From: Catalimonadaceae bacterium JC749
GTDB taxonomy: Bacteria > Bacteroidota > Bacteroidia > Cytophagales > Cyclobacteriaceae
Assembly (NCBI GenBank): GCA_021730635.1
Contig: JAJNNC010000008.1
Coordinates: 248,001 to 312,000, forward strand
DNA length: 64,000 nucleotides
Reading direction: 5' to 3'
Position numbers and translations under genes: made by a program. This document shows, piece after piece, positions 38,621 to 47,545 of the stretch. How positions within the stretch are numbered: position 1 is the stretch's first letter; every line of letters starts with the position of its first letter. Below the pieces are notes generated by a model that ran no database searches, was not told where the DNA came from, and was given only the letters and a program-made list of their open reading frames with translations.

Positions 38621-39650
38621 TTTTTTGCCTTTTCAGAATTTTAACAATTCTATTATTTATGATTTCTGACAAGTTCCAATTGTACAGTTTAGGATCAGTT
38701 GTACTATAAAACTCAATAACAACAGCATCAAGGTCATTGTGGTATTTTGCAAAACTTTGGTATCCCGGAACCCAACCAGCATGTTCGTATTCATAAATAG
38801 AAGCATATATTTCCTGTTCTCCAGGTTCAAACAATGATCCATCGTTCAATGCCCTTAGGAAAGTACCCACGTCTTCAGCAGTGGCATGCATGCCATAATC
38901 ATTTGTCTTTAAATCATAGGGATATCCTACATGATAGCCACTCATCACATCCTCAATATTCACTTCACTTAGCGAACCGAAGGTATTGTTAAGATTTTGC
39001 GGTATCAGAATTTCTTCCTGAATGAATTGAAAATTGCCATAACCTAATACATCATCCATTATCTTATTGATTAAAAGATAATTCGTATTACAATATTCAT
39101 AGTCTTCACCGGGTTCAAAGTTGGCCGACTTGTCCAGAATCAATGCAAGACTTTCTTCATAGGTCTCTGTTGGAGCCGCCCAAAAATTCGGAGCGTCCGT
39201 AAAATTGGGAATGCCACTTCTATGCTGTATCATCAACCTCAAAGTGATTTTCTCAGCGTTTTCGATTCTGCCCACGAGTTCCGGTAAATAATCAGCGATT
39301 GTTTTATCTAGAGAAAGCCGTCCATCATTTACCAATTTGGTGACAGCCACAGCATCATATAGTTTGCTAATGCTGGCAATTTTAAAAAGGGCGTGAGGTT
39401 TGGCAGGTGTCTTAGATTCTCTATTATGCCAACCGGAAGCAAAATACTGAGGTGGTTGACCAGCTTGGTCTACATAAACAATCATTCCCTCAAATCCATG
39501 ACCAATGGCCTCATCTAACTGTTCTTGAACCGTATCCGGCAAAGGAAGTATCCATGCTTTTACCAATAGCCATGGAACAAAGAACAAGGAGGATATAGAC
39601 GCAACTATAAACGCTATCCGCAGAATTCGTTTTGTATTTTTCTTGGTCAT
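38613..39650 (-). CDS. Serine hydrolase (class C beta-lactamase/DD-peptidase fold)
   Basis: 345 residues. The N-terminus has a membrane segment (IAFIVASISSLFFVPWLLV). The S-x-x-K motif is KIASISKLYDA (near residue 92) and Y-x-N is YEYCNTNY. The late HAGW segment (YEHAGWVPGY) stands where the H/KxG motif is expected. Such serine hydrolases are penicillin-binding-protein-like peptidases or esterases of unknown substrate. Its stop codon lies inside the attC-like palindrome 2, as in integron cassettes. Confidence 0.85.
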   Translation of the reverse strand: MTKKNTKRILRIAFIVASISSLFFVPWLLVKAWILPLPDTVQEQLDEAIGHGFEGMIVYVDQAGQPPQYFASGWHNRESKTPAKPHALFKIASISKLYDAVAVTKLVNDGRLSLDKTIADYLPELVGRIENAEKITLRLMIQHRSGIPNFTDAPNFWAAPTETYEESLALILDKSANFEPGEDYEYCNTNYLLINKIMDDVLGYGNFQFIQEEILIPQNLNNTFGSLSEVNIEDVMSGYHVGYPYDLKTNDYGMHATAEDVGTFLRALNDGSLFEPGEQEIYASIYEYEHAGWVPGYQSFAKYHNDLDAVVIEFYSTTDPKLYNWNLSEIINNRIVKILKRQKSS

Positions 39651-39681
39651 AATACTTTAGGTAGGTGAATTTTCTAATTCT

Positions 39682-39800
39682 GACTAACGTCCAGATATAG
39701 CAGGTGCCTATAGACTTTCAAATATCGTTAAAGTTTCTGATTTGCTAATTACTATCAAAATAGCTCGGTAGAGGGATGTGCTATATCATCTGTTAGAGGC
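39682..39800 (-). repeat. attC-like palindrome 3
   Basis: 119 bp. Minus-strand ends are CTCTAAC and GTTAGTC, close to the attC core consensus (RYYYAAC ... GTTRRRY). Inner arms GATATAGCAcAT and its complement pair with mismatches, as in attC sites, and leave a central region of about 65 bp. It ends 32 bp before the start of the serine hydrolase gene. Confidence 0.75.
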
Positions 39801-39926
39801 TTTTTTGCCAATTATCAAAGGTTGCAATTGTTGCCAGGAATGTTGCGAAGGCTAGTATTGCATGCCACAAATGCAATCAGTAATAAAAATTTATTGACTT
39901 TCATACTCAACATCATTACATAATTT

Positions 39927-40607
39927 TCAAACTTTCTTGAGACTTACTCCTTTTACCAAAAGCCATATTCCAAATATGAATTCGAACAACGCGCCTGGAG
40001 CCATCACCATCATTAGAAACTTGGTAGGAAATTCAGGAAATAGTATTTGTAATGAAAAGCCTAAGAATACGGTGATATAGGTAAGTAATCCCCAATAGCC
40101 TAACCATTTTGGTATGTAGGCGGCTGAGAGTAATAAAGACATAAATATTAGTGCACCCATACTCATTAAAATTAGGTGGAGATTCGAACCCATACTGTAT
40201 ATGTCAAAAAATACAGACGCTAATGAATGAAGATTGTCATCATTAAAATGATAGTTCTCTGCTTTCTTTAAAATGATTAGAGGGGCTAAATATATTAGTA
40301 CAATCACAAAACCCATAACAGCCTCTGCTGCTCTAAAAACAAACCCAAGTATAGCTCGATTTCTGTTAATAGATTTTGTGAGTAGATAAAGTGCTACAGC
40401 CATCCACATTACGAGGGCATACATTAATACATCTAACATCACGCCTATCCTAAATTGAAATTCATATACCAGCAGTGTTTCAGTATTGTGTAAGCCGGGT
40501 TTTACCAAAAAGTTATTTATAAAGCCAATTAAGGTTGTTACCAAATAGGTGAACCCTACAATGCTGGCTTGTTTCTGTATTTTGATTTGCACATTGTTTT
40601 CGATCAT
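39927..40607 (-). CDS. DUF4386 family membrane protein
   Basis: 226 residues with about six to seven transmembrane segments. Typical DUF4386 features are the early basic IKIQKQASIVGFTYLVTTLI, the FRxxEA segment (FRAAEAVMGF) and SAAYIPKWLGYWGLL near residue 165, with GALFEFIFGIWLLVKG at the end. Function of the family is unknown. It lies 5 bp from the small membrane protein gene and in the same transcript as the dehydrogenase. A second DUF4386 gene is at 45114. Confidence 0.85.
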   Translation of the reverse strand: MIENNVQIKIQKQASIVGFTYLVTTLIGFINNFLVKPGLHNTETLLVYEFQFRIGVMLDVLMYALVMWMAVALYLLTKSINRNRAILGFVFRAAEAVMGFVIVLIYLAPLIILKKAENYHFNDDNLHSLASVFFDIYSMGSNLHLILMSMGALIFMSLLLSAAYIPKWLGYWGLLTYITVFLGFSLQILFPEFPTKFLMMVMAPGALFEFIFGIWLLVKGVSLKKV

Positions 40608-40612
40608 AATTT

Positions 40613-40789
40613 TTAGTTTTTGCTTTCCTTATTTTGGGTTGATTCTTTTTTCCTTGTATAATCTATCGCCACACCGATGGCCAATCCAAGGCTTATCCAC
40701 AATCCAATGTTGTCCTGAGCGATTCCTATTATTACTCCCAAAAGGACACCTAGTATTATTCCGGATATAATGCTAATTCTTTCTTTCAT
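40613..40789 (-). CDS. Small membrane protein
   Basis: 58 residues from the ATG at 40789 (MKERISIISGIILGVLLGVI); an ATG at 40807 would overlap the dehydrogenase stop. One or two hydrophobic segments rich in glycine, then a basic tail. Similar small proteins often sit beside DUF4386 or two-component genes in Bacteroidota. Function unknown. Confidence 0.55.
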   Translation of the reverse strand: MKERISIISGIILGVLLGVIIGIAQDNIGLWISLGLAIGVAIDYTRKKESTQNKESKN

Positions 40790-40797
40790 GATTTTTA

Positions 40798-41787
40798 TTA
40801 TGAACATATTACAATTACAACATTACCTTTCTTATGACCTGCATCAATATATCGATGTGCTTCGGCTACTTTTTCTAAAGGAAACTGTCGGTCAATAACC
40901 GTCTTGAGCCGTCCCGCTATGTAGATGTCCAATGCTTCCTTAAGTAAAAACCTGAGTTTTTCTTCCTTATTAGCACCAGTGGCTTCGAACTTGGCTTTCT
41001 TTTGACCAAAAAGTGATGTTCGGATCACCTGAAGAAGCAATGGAAATTTCAGAACTGGAGATAAATACAAGCCCTTTTCAGAAAGGATATTCTTACATGC
41101 TAGAAAGGATCTTTTTCCGATCGTGTCATATATGTAATCAAATTTTTCTTTTCCCTTTGTGAAATCTTTCTGCTGATAGTCAATCACCTCGTCAGCACCC
41201 AATGACCTCACGAATCCTGAGTTTCGGCCACTACAAACAGCGGTGACCTGTGCTCCCATATACTTAGCTATTTGGATGGCGGAAGTCCCCAGTGCACCGG
41301 AGGCTCCATTGATCAATACTTTCTGGCCGGGCTTCACTTTAGCGATTTCTTTTAGGAAATTAAAGGACGTCAAATGTCCATCGCAGAAATTGGCAGCTTC
41401 GGAAAAACCCAGGTTTTCCGGCATAGGAAGAATGACACCCTTCTCCGATATGGTCAGATATTCTGCATTTGAGCTGAACCCAAAAGCCGTTTCCCCAAAT
41501 ACGCGATCACCGATTTTAAAGTCTGTAACGCCTTTGCCCACTTGCTCCACGATTCCAGCGAAACCGGTTCCCGGAATGGCTTTTTTAGGTTTTGTAAGAC
41601 CTACAAACAGCCTCGCGATATAGGGTTTGCCTGTACGCATCATGGCATCTGCCGTGGTGGCGGAAGCCGTCATGACCTTCACCAATACTTCATTGGCTTT
41701 TGGAACTGGTTTTTTTACTTCTTGCAATCGCAGTACCTCAGGCGATCCGTACCCTGTTGCTACCGTTGCTTTCATTGTCTGTATCAT
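40798..41787 (-). CDS. Zinc-type/quinone oxidoreductase-like NAD(P)-dependent dehydrogenase (MDR)
   Basis: 329 residues. MDR family plan: GroES-like N-terminus (GYGSPEVLRLQEVKKPVPKA), GTGFAGIVEQVGKGV, then the nucleotide-binding VLINGASGALGTSAIQIAK and the late YIDAGHKKGNVVI end. The catalytic zinc cysteines are lacking, so it is closer to quinone reductases than to alcohol dehydrogenases. An internal ATG at 41775 is an equally good start. First of three genes in one unit without an attC-like site between them. Confidence 0.85.
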   Translation of the reverse strand: MIQTMKATVATGYGSPEVLRLQEVKKPVPKANEVLVKVMTASATTADAMMRTGKPYIARLFVGLTKPKKAIPGTGFAGIVEQVGKGVTDFKIGDRVFGETAFGFSSNAEYLTISEKGVILPMPENLGFSEAANFCDGHLTSFNFLKEIAKVKPGQKVLINGASGALGTSAIQIAKYMGAQVTAVCSGRNSGFVRSLGADEVIDYQQKDFTKGKEKFDYIYDTIGKRSFLACKNILSEKGLYLSPVLKFPLLLQVIRTSLFGQKKAKFEATGANKEEKLRFLLKEALDIYIAGRLKTVIDRQFPLEKVAEAHRYIDAGHKKGNVVIVICS

Positions 41788-41892
41788 GGCTTAGTTTTTT
41801 AATTCATGACAAAAAAAGGGAAAAGTGACAGGGTATTTGTTCGGGATATTAAGAAGAAGTTCGGAATTATAATTCGGAACCAAAAAGCCGGA

Positions 41893-43692
41893 TTACCCCT
41901 GACTTTTCTGGAATTCTTTTGGGGTCATGCCCACTTCCTTTTTGAACACGGTATTGAAAACTGTCTTGGAGTTAAAGCCACTTTCGTAAGCAAGTCCGAT
42001 CAAAGAAATATGTGAATTGTCTGGATCAAGGACGAGTTGTTTGAAGTGCTCAATACGCTCTTTATTGATAAACTCGTTAAAGTTTTTACCAATGGATTCG
42101 TTCAGTAACCAGGAAAGCTGATTGGGGTGAATATCAACCTGCTCGGCTAGCGAACGTAGCGTAAGTGAGGGGTTGAGGTACGGTTGATCTGACGCTACAT
42201 AAGCTTGTATTTTCTCCACCTGTTCTTTTGTTAGTGTTTGATCAGGCTGTCTGGCTTTCTTGACTTTTGGCTTTTGTATGACTTTTGGATAAATTTTATC
42301 GTGATAGTGCGCGTATCTGGGGTCTGATTGGATGGACTCAGCCAATGGGTCACTAAATGCAAGAAGCAGGATAGAGGAGGCGCTTTTGAAAAGCTTCTCC
42401 AGGACAGAAAATGCTTCGTCGTATCGCCCCAGATTGGCATAGGTAAGGAAAAGGTAGGAATGTGCATGGTGGGCTTCTGGTTCCTGGGCATGCTCCTCCA
42501 GCGCCTGTAAATACGTTATGCTTTTGTCATCCATTGCATCGATCAAGGCTAGAAAGCCCAGCCTTTCATCTGGAGCGAAGGCCTGCTCAGGAACGGCATC
42601 CATCGCCTGAAGGGCTTCCTTTAGTTGACCTTCTCGGATGAGGATATAAATGCTGACGACAATGGCCGGAAGGTTTTTGTCATTTGCTTCCAGCAATTCG
42701 TTTAGGATCTCTTTGGCCTTGACATATTCACCTGCTCGATAGTAATAATTGGCCTCATAGAATTTAGTCTCAGGATTTAGCGGATCTGAAGATTTGGCAA
42801 AGTGTATGTGCTCCCGGGCCTTTTTAAAATTACCATGAAGTGTGTGGAGAAATGAAACAAATTGATGTGCTTCCGAGTAATTGGGTTTGGCAGCTAATGA
42901 CCTCATGCCATATTGCATAGCTGAAGCAAAATCTGCTTCGGTGAAGAATGACTGAAAGCCCAGCATGTAATTGAGTCCGGCATGATTTGAGTCCAGCTTT
43001 TTCGCAGATGATATAGCTGCTATGCTTTTTTGCCATGCTTCTTCACGTGGGGCAAAACCTGCCACAGCCAGAAAGCTGTAGCTATCCGCTATCCCGAGAT
43101 AGCCTTCTATAAGATCGTTATCCAGTGCTACGGCTTTTTCAAAGTGCTCAATGGCCATGTTAGTATCTTCATGATTCCACTTGCAGCAATGAAAGCGTCC
43201 TTTTAGGAGATGCTCATATGAAGAAAGGCTCGTTGTAGGGCTCTTCACTAAATGATTAGCGATATTCAAATGACCCTGATGCTCCCGGATTTTGTCAGCA
43301 ATGAGCAAGCTGATTTCATCCTGAATCTCAAAGAGATTCTCTAGCTTGCGATCCCAGGTCTCAGACCAGAAATGTGTGTCCTCCTTGACATCTATAAGTT
43401 CGGCTCGGATCCGAATAGTATCGCCGGCAATCCGTACACTTCCCTCAAGAATAATCGCGACACCCAGTTTATTGGCAATTTCTTCAAGAGAAGCTTTGTA
43501 GTTTTTGAAAAAGAAACTGGAAGTGCGGGAGATGACTTTCAACCCATCAATCTGCGCCAGAGCATTAATTATTTCTTCCGTGATTCCATCACAGAAGAAT
43601 TCATTTTCTCCATCTGCACTTAAGTTTTTGAATGGTAGAACCGCTATTGATTTTTGAGAATTCACTTTCAATTGAACCACTAATATTGCCAC
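41893..43692 (-). CDS. TolB-like/TPR/AraC transcriptional regulator, copy 1
   Basis: Up to 599 residues. Domains in order: TolB-like (KSIAVLPFKNLSADGENEFF, residues 14-130), TPR-rich middle (about 150-450) and an AraC helix-turn-helix (LTLRSLAEQVDIHPNQLSWL ... MTPKEFQ) at the end. Soluble one-component regulator of unknown signal. The frame can open with GTG at 43692, which lies inside the end of palindrome 5, or GTG at 43665, which better matches the paralogue at 47771. The paralogue has the same domain order. Confidence 0.85.
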   Translation of the reverse strand: MAILVVQLKVNSQKSIAVLPFKNLSADGENEFFCDGITEEIINALAQIDGLKVISRTSSFFFKNYKASLEEIANKLGVAIILEGSVRIAGDTIRIRAELIDVKEDTHFWSETWDRKLENLFEIQDEISLLIADKIREHQGHLNIANHLVKSPTTSLSSYEHLLKGRFHCCKWNHEDTNMAIEHFEKAVALDNDLIEGYLGIADSYSFLAVAGFAPREEAWQKSIAAISSAKKLDSNHAGLNYMLGFQSFFTEADFASAMQYGMRSLAAKPNYSEAHQFVSFLHTLHGNFKKAREHIHFAKSSDPLNPETKFYEANYYYRAGEYVKAKEILNELLEANDKNLPAIVVSIYILIREGQLKEALQAMDAVPEQAFAPDERLGFLALIDAMDDKSITYLQALEEHAQEPEAHHAHSYLFLTYANLGRYDEAFSVLEKLFKSASSILLLAFSDPLAESIQSDPRYAHYHDKIYPKVIQKPKVKKARQPDQTLTKEQVEKIQAYVASDQPYLNPSLTLRSLAEQVDIHPNQLSWLLNESIGKNFNEFINKERIEHFKQLVLDPDNSHISLIGLAYESGFNSKTVFNTVFKKEVGMTPKEFQKSQG

Positions 43693-43768
43693 TAACTTCT
43701 AGAGGATGAATAGTAGTTTTGGTCGAGCTTGGCATTTGCGTGACTATTATTTATCCTCATTGTTATGC
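43690..43768 (-). repeat. attC-like palindrome 4 (43.7 kb)
   Basis: 79 bp. Minus-strand ends GCATAAC and GTTAGTG. Arms GAGGATaAATAaTAG and its complement flank a 27-bp centre. It begins 8 bp after the stop of the serine hydrolase gene at 43776 and its end overlaps the possible GTG start of the next gene. Confidence 0.75.
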
Positions 43769-43775
43769 ACTTATT

Positions 43776-44948
43776 CTAATTCATTTCTTGTTTTTTCACC
43801 TCCTCTATCCACTCCAAAAAAATAGCTTGCCTAACCGGCAATCCGTTTGAGCTATTGCACATGATTACCAGACCACTTTTGGTTGGCAAATGTAGTGTTA
43901 ATTGAGCAACCCAACCTGCATTGGAACCACCATGCCCTATGATTGGCGGGCCATATTTCATCGTTTTGTAGTAGCCGAGACCACTTTCGCCTTCATCTGA
44001 AGATGGTAAAACGGTTTTTTGCATTAAATCGATGGTTTCGGCTTTTAAGACTCCTTTTAAATTCTCTGAATCTTTATTAATAGATAATTCTGCGAATTTT
44101 GCCAAATCTTCAATATTGGTTTGCAGCCCAGCAGCAGCTAAAGCAGTAAATCGCCTCTTTCTTAATGGATTTCCATTTTCATCATAAGGCTTTGCTGCTT
44201 TTTTGCTTATGTCTTCTGTCCATCGATAATCTGTACTTATCATTCCTAATGGATCAAAAACATTTTTCTTCATATATATTGCAAAATCCATATTGGTTTT
44301 CTCTTCTAATAATAACTGCATTATGGTATAACCGCCTCCCGAATATTGCCATTTTGAGCCCGGTTCATGTACAAGTTCAACAGATTCGCTACCATTTGTT
44401 TCACCAGACAGTGATTCTTCTAAAGTAGGGAGTTCGTTTTCAAATCCAGGAACACTATGCAGTGAAATTCCGGCAGTATGACTCATTAATCTTCTTGGCG
44501 TAACACCTGATTCGTTGAATTTGGATTCAGGTACTTTCCAACGTGTCAGGTGATTGTTTACCGGATCATCCAACCCAATAAGACCTTTTTCTACCATTTG
44601 CATAAACCCCCAGGCAGACACCATCTTAGATATTGAGCCAACATTGAAAACCGTTTCTTTGTTAATTGGTCGTTTTGAGTCCAAGTCCGAATACCCTATT
44701 GTTTGAATCCAATCTAGCTTTCCATTCCAAATTACAGCTATGGCAATTCCTGGTACATTGTATTTTTTGTTTAACTCTTTACCTAATTGTGCTACTTTGT
44801 TATAAAAAGAATCTGATTCTAGACCTTTCTTTTGCTCATATTTCGCTTCGGTTTTATTCAGTGATTTCTGTTTATTTTCTTCAGAAACACATGAAAAAAG
44901 AGTTATACATAGGAAAATAAAAAAACTTATTGTTGTATTTTTATTCAT
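43776..44948 (-). CDS. Serine hydrolase lipoprotein (beta-lactamase family)
   Basis: 390 residues. Lipoprotein signal (ITLFSCVSEEN, lipobox LFSC). Catalytic motifs: S-x-x-K in NVGSISKMVSA, Y-S-G in WQYSGGGYTIM, and HGGSNAGW for the third motif. Class C beta-lactamase-like fold; true substrate unknown, probably a peptide or ester outside the cytoplasm. Begins 25 bp after palindrome 5 and ends 8 bp before palindrome 4. A different serine hydrolase is at 38613. Confidence 0.88.
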   Translation of the reverse strand: MNKNTTISFFIFLCITLFSCVSEENKQKSLNKTEAKYEQKKGLESDSFYNKVAQLGKELNKKYNVPGIAIAVIWNGKLDWIQTIGYSDLDSKRPINKETVFNVGSISKMVSAWGFMQMVEKGLIGLDDPVNNHLTRWKVPESKFNESGVTPRRLMSHTAGISLHSVPGFENELPTLEESLSGETNGSESVELVHEPGSKWQYSGGGYTIMQLLLEEKTNMDFAIYMKKNVFDPLGMISTDYRWTEDISKKAAKPYDENGNPLRKRRFTALAAAGLQTNIEDLAKFAELSINKDSENLKGVLKAETIDLMQKTVLPSSDEGESGLGYYKTMKYGPPIIGHGGSNAGWVAQLTLHLPTKSGLVIMCNSSNGLPVRQAIFLEWIEEVKKQEMN

Positions 44949-44972
44949 TTTTAAAAGGTTACTTTTAATTGT

Positions 44973-45102
44973 GCATAACGTCTCGGCTATGAGTAGTTGC
45001 GTGGGTTAGTACTTAACTTTGCAAGTACACACCAAACTGAAAATCCTCGCGGATTTTCAGTAATAGGCGAGAACAAGCAATTACTTATAGCCATTGTTGT
45101 GC
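44973..45102 (-). repeat. attC-like palindrome 5 (45.0 kb), long form with nested hairpins
   Basis: 130 bp. Minus-strand ends GCACAAC and GTTATGC. Outer arms GGCTATaAGTAaTTGC and complement; inside lie a further hairpin CTGAAAATCC/GGATTTTCAG and an arm pair around GTACTT. It begins 12 bp after the DUF4386 stop. The CTCGGCTA flank at its end is shared with palindrome 1. Confidence 0.8.
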
Positions 45103-45113
45103 TTTCGTTTTTA

Positions 45114-45824
45114 TTATTTATCATATAATTCTAAGTTCTTTAGTCTTGACCCTTTTATTAAAAGCCACAACATAAATGCTAATTCTCCCATTGTAAGAAC
45201 AAATAAAAATTGAGTGTCTAAATTCGGAAAGAAGAATACACTCAGATTGTCAATTATCCAGCTCAACCCTGCAATTGTTAAAATTATTCCAAGTGCTTTT
45301 GGAATGTATGTTGCTTTATAGACCAAATAACCAAGAAGTATAAGATAGATTCCAAAAAATATTAATCCAAAAGAACTTTCAATTCTAAAGGCTTTAAAAT
45401 ACAGGAAAATACTTTCATTTATATGCTCTATTCCTAATTGCTTTATATTATCAAGAGAATTAATTACACTCAAGATGTTTAAAAGATTATATAAAGCAAT
45501 GAAATACATAGCCGTATAAATTAACCTAAACCAAGCAGTTAACAGGGATAAACTTTTGTTTACTGGTTTCAGTAAAAAGTATAATGCCCAGGATGCTATG
45601 ACATCAGCAATAAGAGTCAATAGAATCAGAAATATTGCTGTACTAAACAGATACTTATTATTGATAATTTTTTCAGCGGTAATTGTAGGGTTTTCATAAT
45701 CGATAAGTTTTGAGAATATTGAGAATTCCGCAAATGGTGTAGTCAAAACCATTATAAGCAAACTAATTCCTGCAATTAAGGCTGCATTTGAAAGAGACAA
45801 CTCCTTTCCATTATGATTAGTCAT
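45114..45824 (-). CDS. DUF4386 family membrane protein
   Basis: 236 residues with about seven transmembrane segments (for example AALIAGISLLIMVLTTPFAE, FLILLTLIADVIASWALYFLL). The conserved YKATYIPKALGIILTIAG near residue 170 matches the same region of the DUF4386 protein at 39927. Role unknown. Overall divergence between the two shows they are not a recent duplication. Single-gene module followed by palindrome 5. Confidence 0.85.
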   Translation of the reverse strand: MTNHNGKELSLSNAALIAGISLLIMVLTTPFAEFSIFSKLIDYENPTITAEKIINNKYLFSTAIFLILLTLIADVIASWALYFLLKPVNKSLSLLTAWFRLIYTAMYFIALYNLLNILSVINSLDNIKQLGIEHINESIFLYFKAFRIESSFGLIFFGIYLILLGYLVYKATYIPKALGIILTIAGLSWIIDNLSVFFFPNLDTQFLFVLTMGELAFMLWLLIKGSRLKNLELYDK

Positions 45825-45912
45825 TGATTCTATAATTTATATCTTTTTCGGTGAGACGATTTTTCATAAAACTTTTTACAAAAGATAAAATTCATTTAGT
45901 TTCTAAAATGAA

Positions 45913-46057
45913 GCACAACATCAGTGTAAACGCCATATGGCATATATATCTTTTATACCTGCCGTGCCAGTCCGCTTTCAAATCAAAATAAGCAGCTGCA
46001 TTTATGCCTCTGACTGATGGTTTATATAAAAGTAAAATTATCCTATAGGCTTTTTAT
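45913..46057 (-). repeat. attC-like dispersed repeat, copy A
   Basis: About 145 bp, nearly identical to 49646-49789. Minus-strand ends TATAAAC and GTTGTGC, with arms CATCAGT/ACTGATG and GGCATAA/TATATGCC. The shared interior includes CCTGCCGTGCCAGTCCGCTT (plus strand). Confidence 0.75.
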
Positions 46058-46140
46058 TTGTCATTTTAAGAAAGAACCCCCTAAAGCTAGGAGTGCGAAT
46101 TTGGCAGTACAAAGCCTTTCTCACTGTCAGGTCTACGTTC

Positions 46141-46289
46141 TTAGGCTAATTCAGCTAAAGTGATTGAAGAGATGCCAACATTGCCTAAGCCCATACCCTT
46201 AAGCTTTTCAAAAACTTGTAAAGGTTTATTCTTTATCATATAGATACAGATGTTAGTGTGGGACACCCCGTATCAAGAATGAACTTCAT
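46141..46289 (-). pseudogene. vapC: VapC PIN toxin remnant
   Basis: The ATG overlaps the vapB stop (ATGA) and starts MKFILDT, the canonical VapC start with the first PIN aspartate. The frame then shifts near 46262; the next frame reads NICIYMIKNKPLQVFEKL and GNVGISSITLAELA before TAA at 46141-46143. The second PIN glutamate (AELA) is kept, but the last two thirds of the gene are missing. Clearly inactive. Confidence 0.75.
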
Positions 46290-46525
46290 TGGTCAAATGA
46301 TTCTCTGGTCTGATCAGTAGGTTGTTCTCTATCATTCATAAAGTCTTGGCTAAACTCATTGACACTCTCAATTAAATTTTGCCACGGGTCGTGAAATGGG
46401 ATAATGTATAAAGCATTTCCTACCTTTTTGAGATAAGCCTTAGCATCATTGATCTTGAAGTTTTCAGGAATTTTAATGGATTGGAATCCTGAAATATCCT
46501 GTATATCTATTGCCTCGAATGCCAT
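46286..46525 (-). CDS. vapB: VapB-type antitoxin
   Basis: 79 residues. FQSIKIPENFKINDAKAYLKKVGNALYIIP is the AbrB/SpoVT swapped-hairpin DNA-binding fold, and the C-terminus DFMNDREQPTDQTRE is the usual VapB toxin-binding tail. Intact, but its toxin gene, which begins in the overlapping ATGA, is broken. An antitoxin alone may still protect against a related toxin or regulate DNA. Confidence 0.8.
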   Translation of the reverse strand: MAFEAIDIQDISGFQSIKIPENFKINDAKAYLKKVGNALYIIPFHDPWQNLIESVNEFSQDFMNDREQPTDQTRESFDQ

Positions 46526-46620
46526 AATACTTCTTTATATGAAATTACGATTTTTTTCTCACAGTTGTTCTTTTTCTAATTCCAACAGCCACCAAAGTCT
46601 GTGGATATACTGTAAGCTTT

Positions 46621-46687
46621 GACCAACGTTTGTATAACAAGCGTTGCCTTCCGATAGGAGGCAATGATTTGTTATACGGTGTTGTAG
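46621..46687 (-). repeat. attC-like palindrome 6 (46.6 kb)
   Basis: 67 bp. Minus-strand ends CTACAAC and GTTGGTC. Arms GTATAACAAaTcATTGCCTc and complement pair almost fully around a 6-base loop. The bases after its end (AAAGCTTAC-GTAT) match those after palindrome 1. Confidence 0.75.
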
Positions 46688-46894
46688 CCAGTATTCTATT
46701 TTTTTACCACCTATTGAATCAATTTTATAATGGTATTAAATATTTATCTGTGATGGTCTCGATTATTCTTCCAAGCAATTGATAGTTTGTATCTGTGTAA
46801 AACGCCTTCCCTCTTGCTGGACATGCTATTTATTGTTTTGTACTTATAGTCTGACAAGCCAAGAATTGTAAGTCCTGACTTGTCAGACTTTAGC

Positions 46895-47545
46895 TTAAAA
46901 TTTCCAGCCTAAGTATATCTGTGGCTCCAAAAGAAAATAGTTTCTCCATTTATCGTCCAGCTGCTTAAATCCATCAGGAGCATTGTTATCAGACGTCCAG
47001 AGCATACAATTAATCTGTGGTTCTATGAAAAAATGTTTTTTCTTACCAAATGCGATATGGTAGCCCAAATGATACGAAGTATAAAGTTTAAAACCACTTT
47101 CAATTTTATCACCGTCTAGATCCAAATAGGTTTGAAATTGTGGTAGCACTTCAGCAGTTGCAAATAATCCTTTCCATAGCATACGCTGGTACGTTATGCC
47201 TATACCTGCTGTTCGCACATGTCCTGGATAGTATTCACTTTCTGATTCTATCTTATCCAAAAGACCATCCCACCAGGTGATTCCCATTGGTTGGAACAAT
47301 CGAAAGTGGGCAAACTTCAGTCCAATGATGTTCTTATTATCCAGGTTTCGTTTTACATGAAACTCTATGTGTTGTGTACTAGTGTGATCGTTCCAGGAAC
47401 TAAAAATAAGTGATTCAGGAACAAAATAAGGCATACTTACCCTCCACTTATGGGCTACTTCAGTTTCTTTACCTTCTGGTGATTTAATTTGAGCAAAAGC
47501 ACTAAGTGTGCAAAAAAATACAAGAATTGTAAATAGATTTTTCAT
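46895..47545 (-). CDS. Putative outer-membrane/secreted beta-barrel-like protein
   Basis: 216 residues with signal peptide MKNLFTILVFFCTLSAFAQ. The mature part alternates aromatic and polar residues in strands (VRTAGIGITYQRMLWKGLFA, LYTSYHLGYHIAFGKKKHFF) and ends with an aromatic residue (YLGWKF), as outer-membrane barrels do. Function unknown. Upstream, GATACTAATAATTTT occurs twice in tandem just before the start. Confidence 0.65.
   Translation of the reverse strand: MKNLFTILVFFCTLSAFAQIKSPEGKETEVAHKWRVSMPYFVPESLIFSSWNDHTSTQHIEFHVKRNLDNKNIIGLKFAHFRLFQPMGITWWDGLLDKIESESEYYPGHVRTAGIGITYQRMLWKGLFATAEVLPQFQTYLDLDGDKIESGFKLYTSYHLGYHIAFGKKKHFFIEPQINCMLWTSDNNAPDGFKQLDDKWRNYFLLEPQIYLGWKF

Noticed and set aside
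41788-41892. attC-like site between the first TolB-TPR-AraC gene and the dehydrogenase
   Set aside because: Only a tandem TTCGGAAT/ATTCGGAAC pair is seen, without the core ends or a hairpin.
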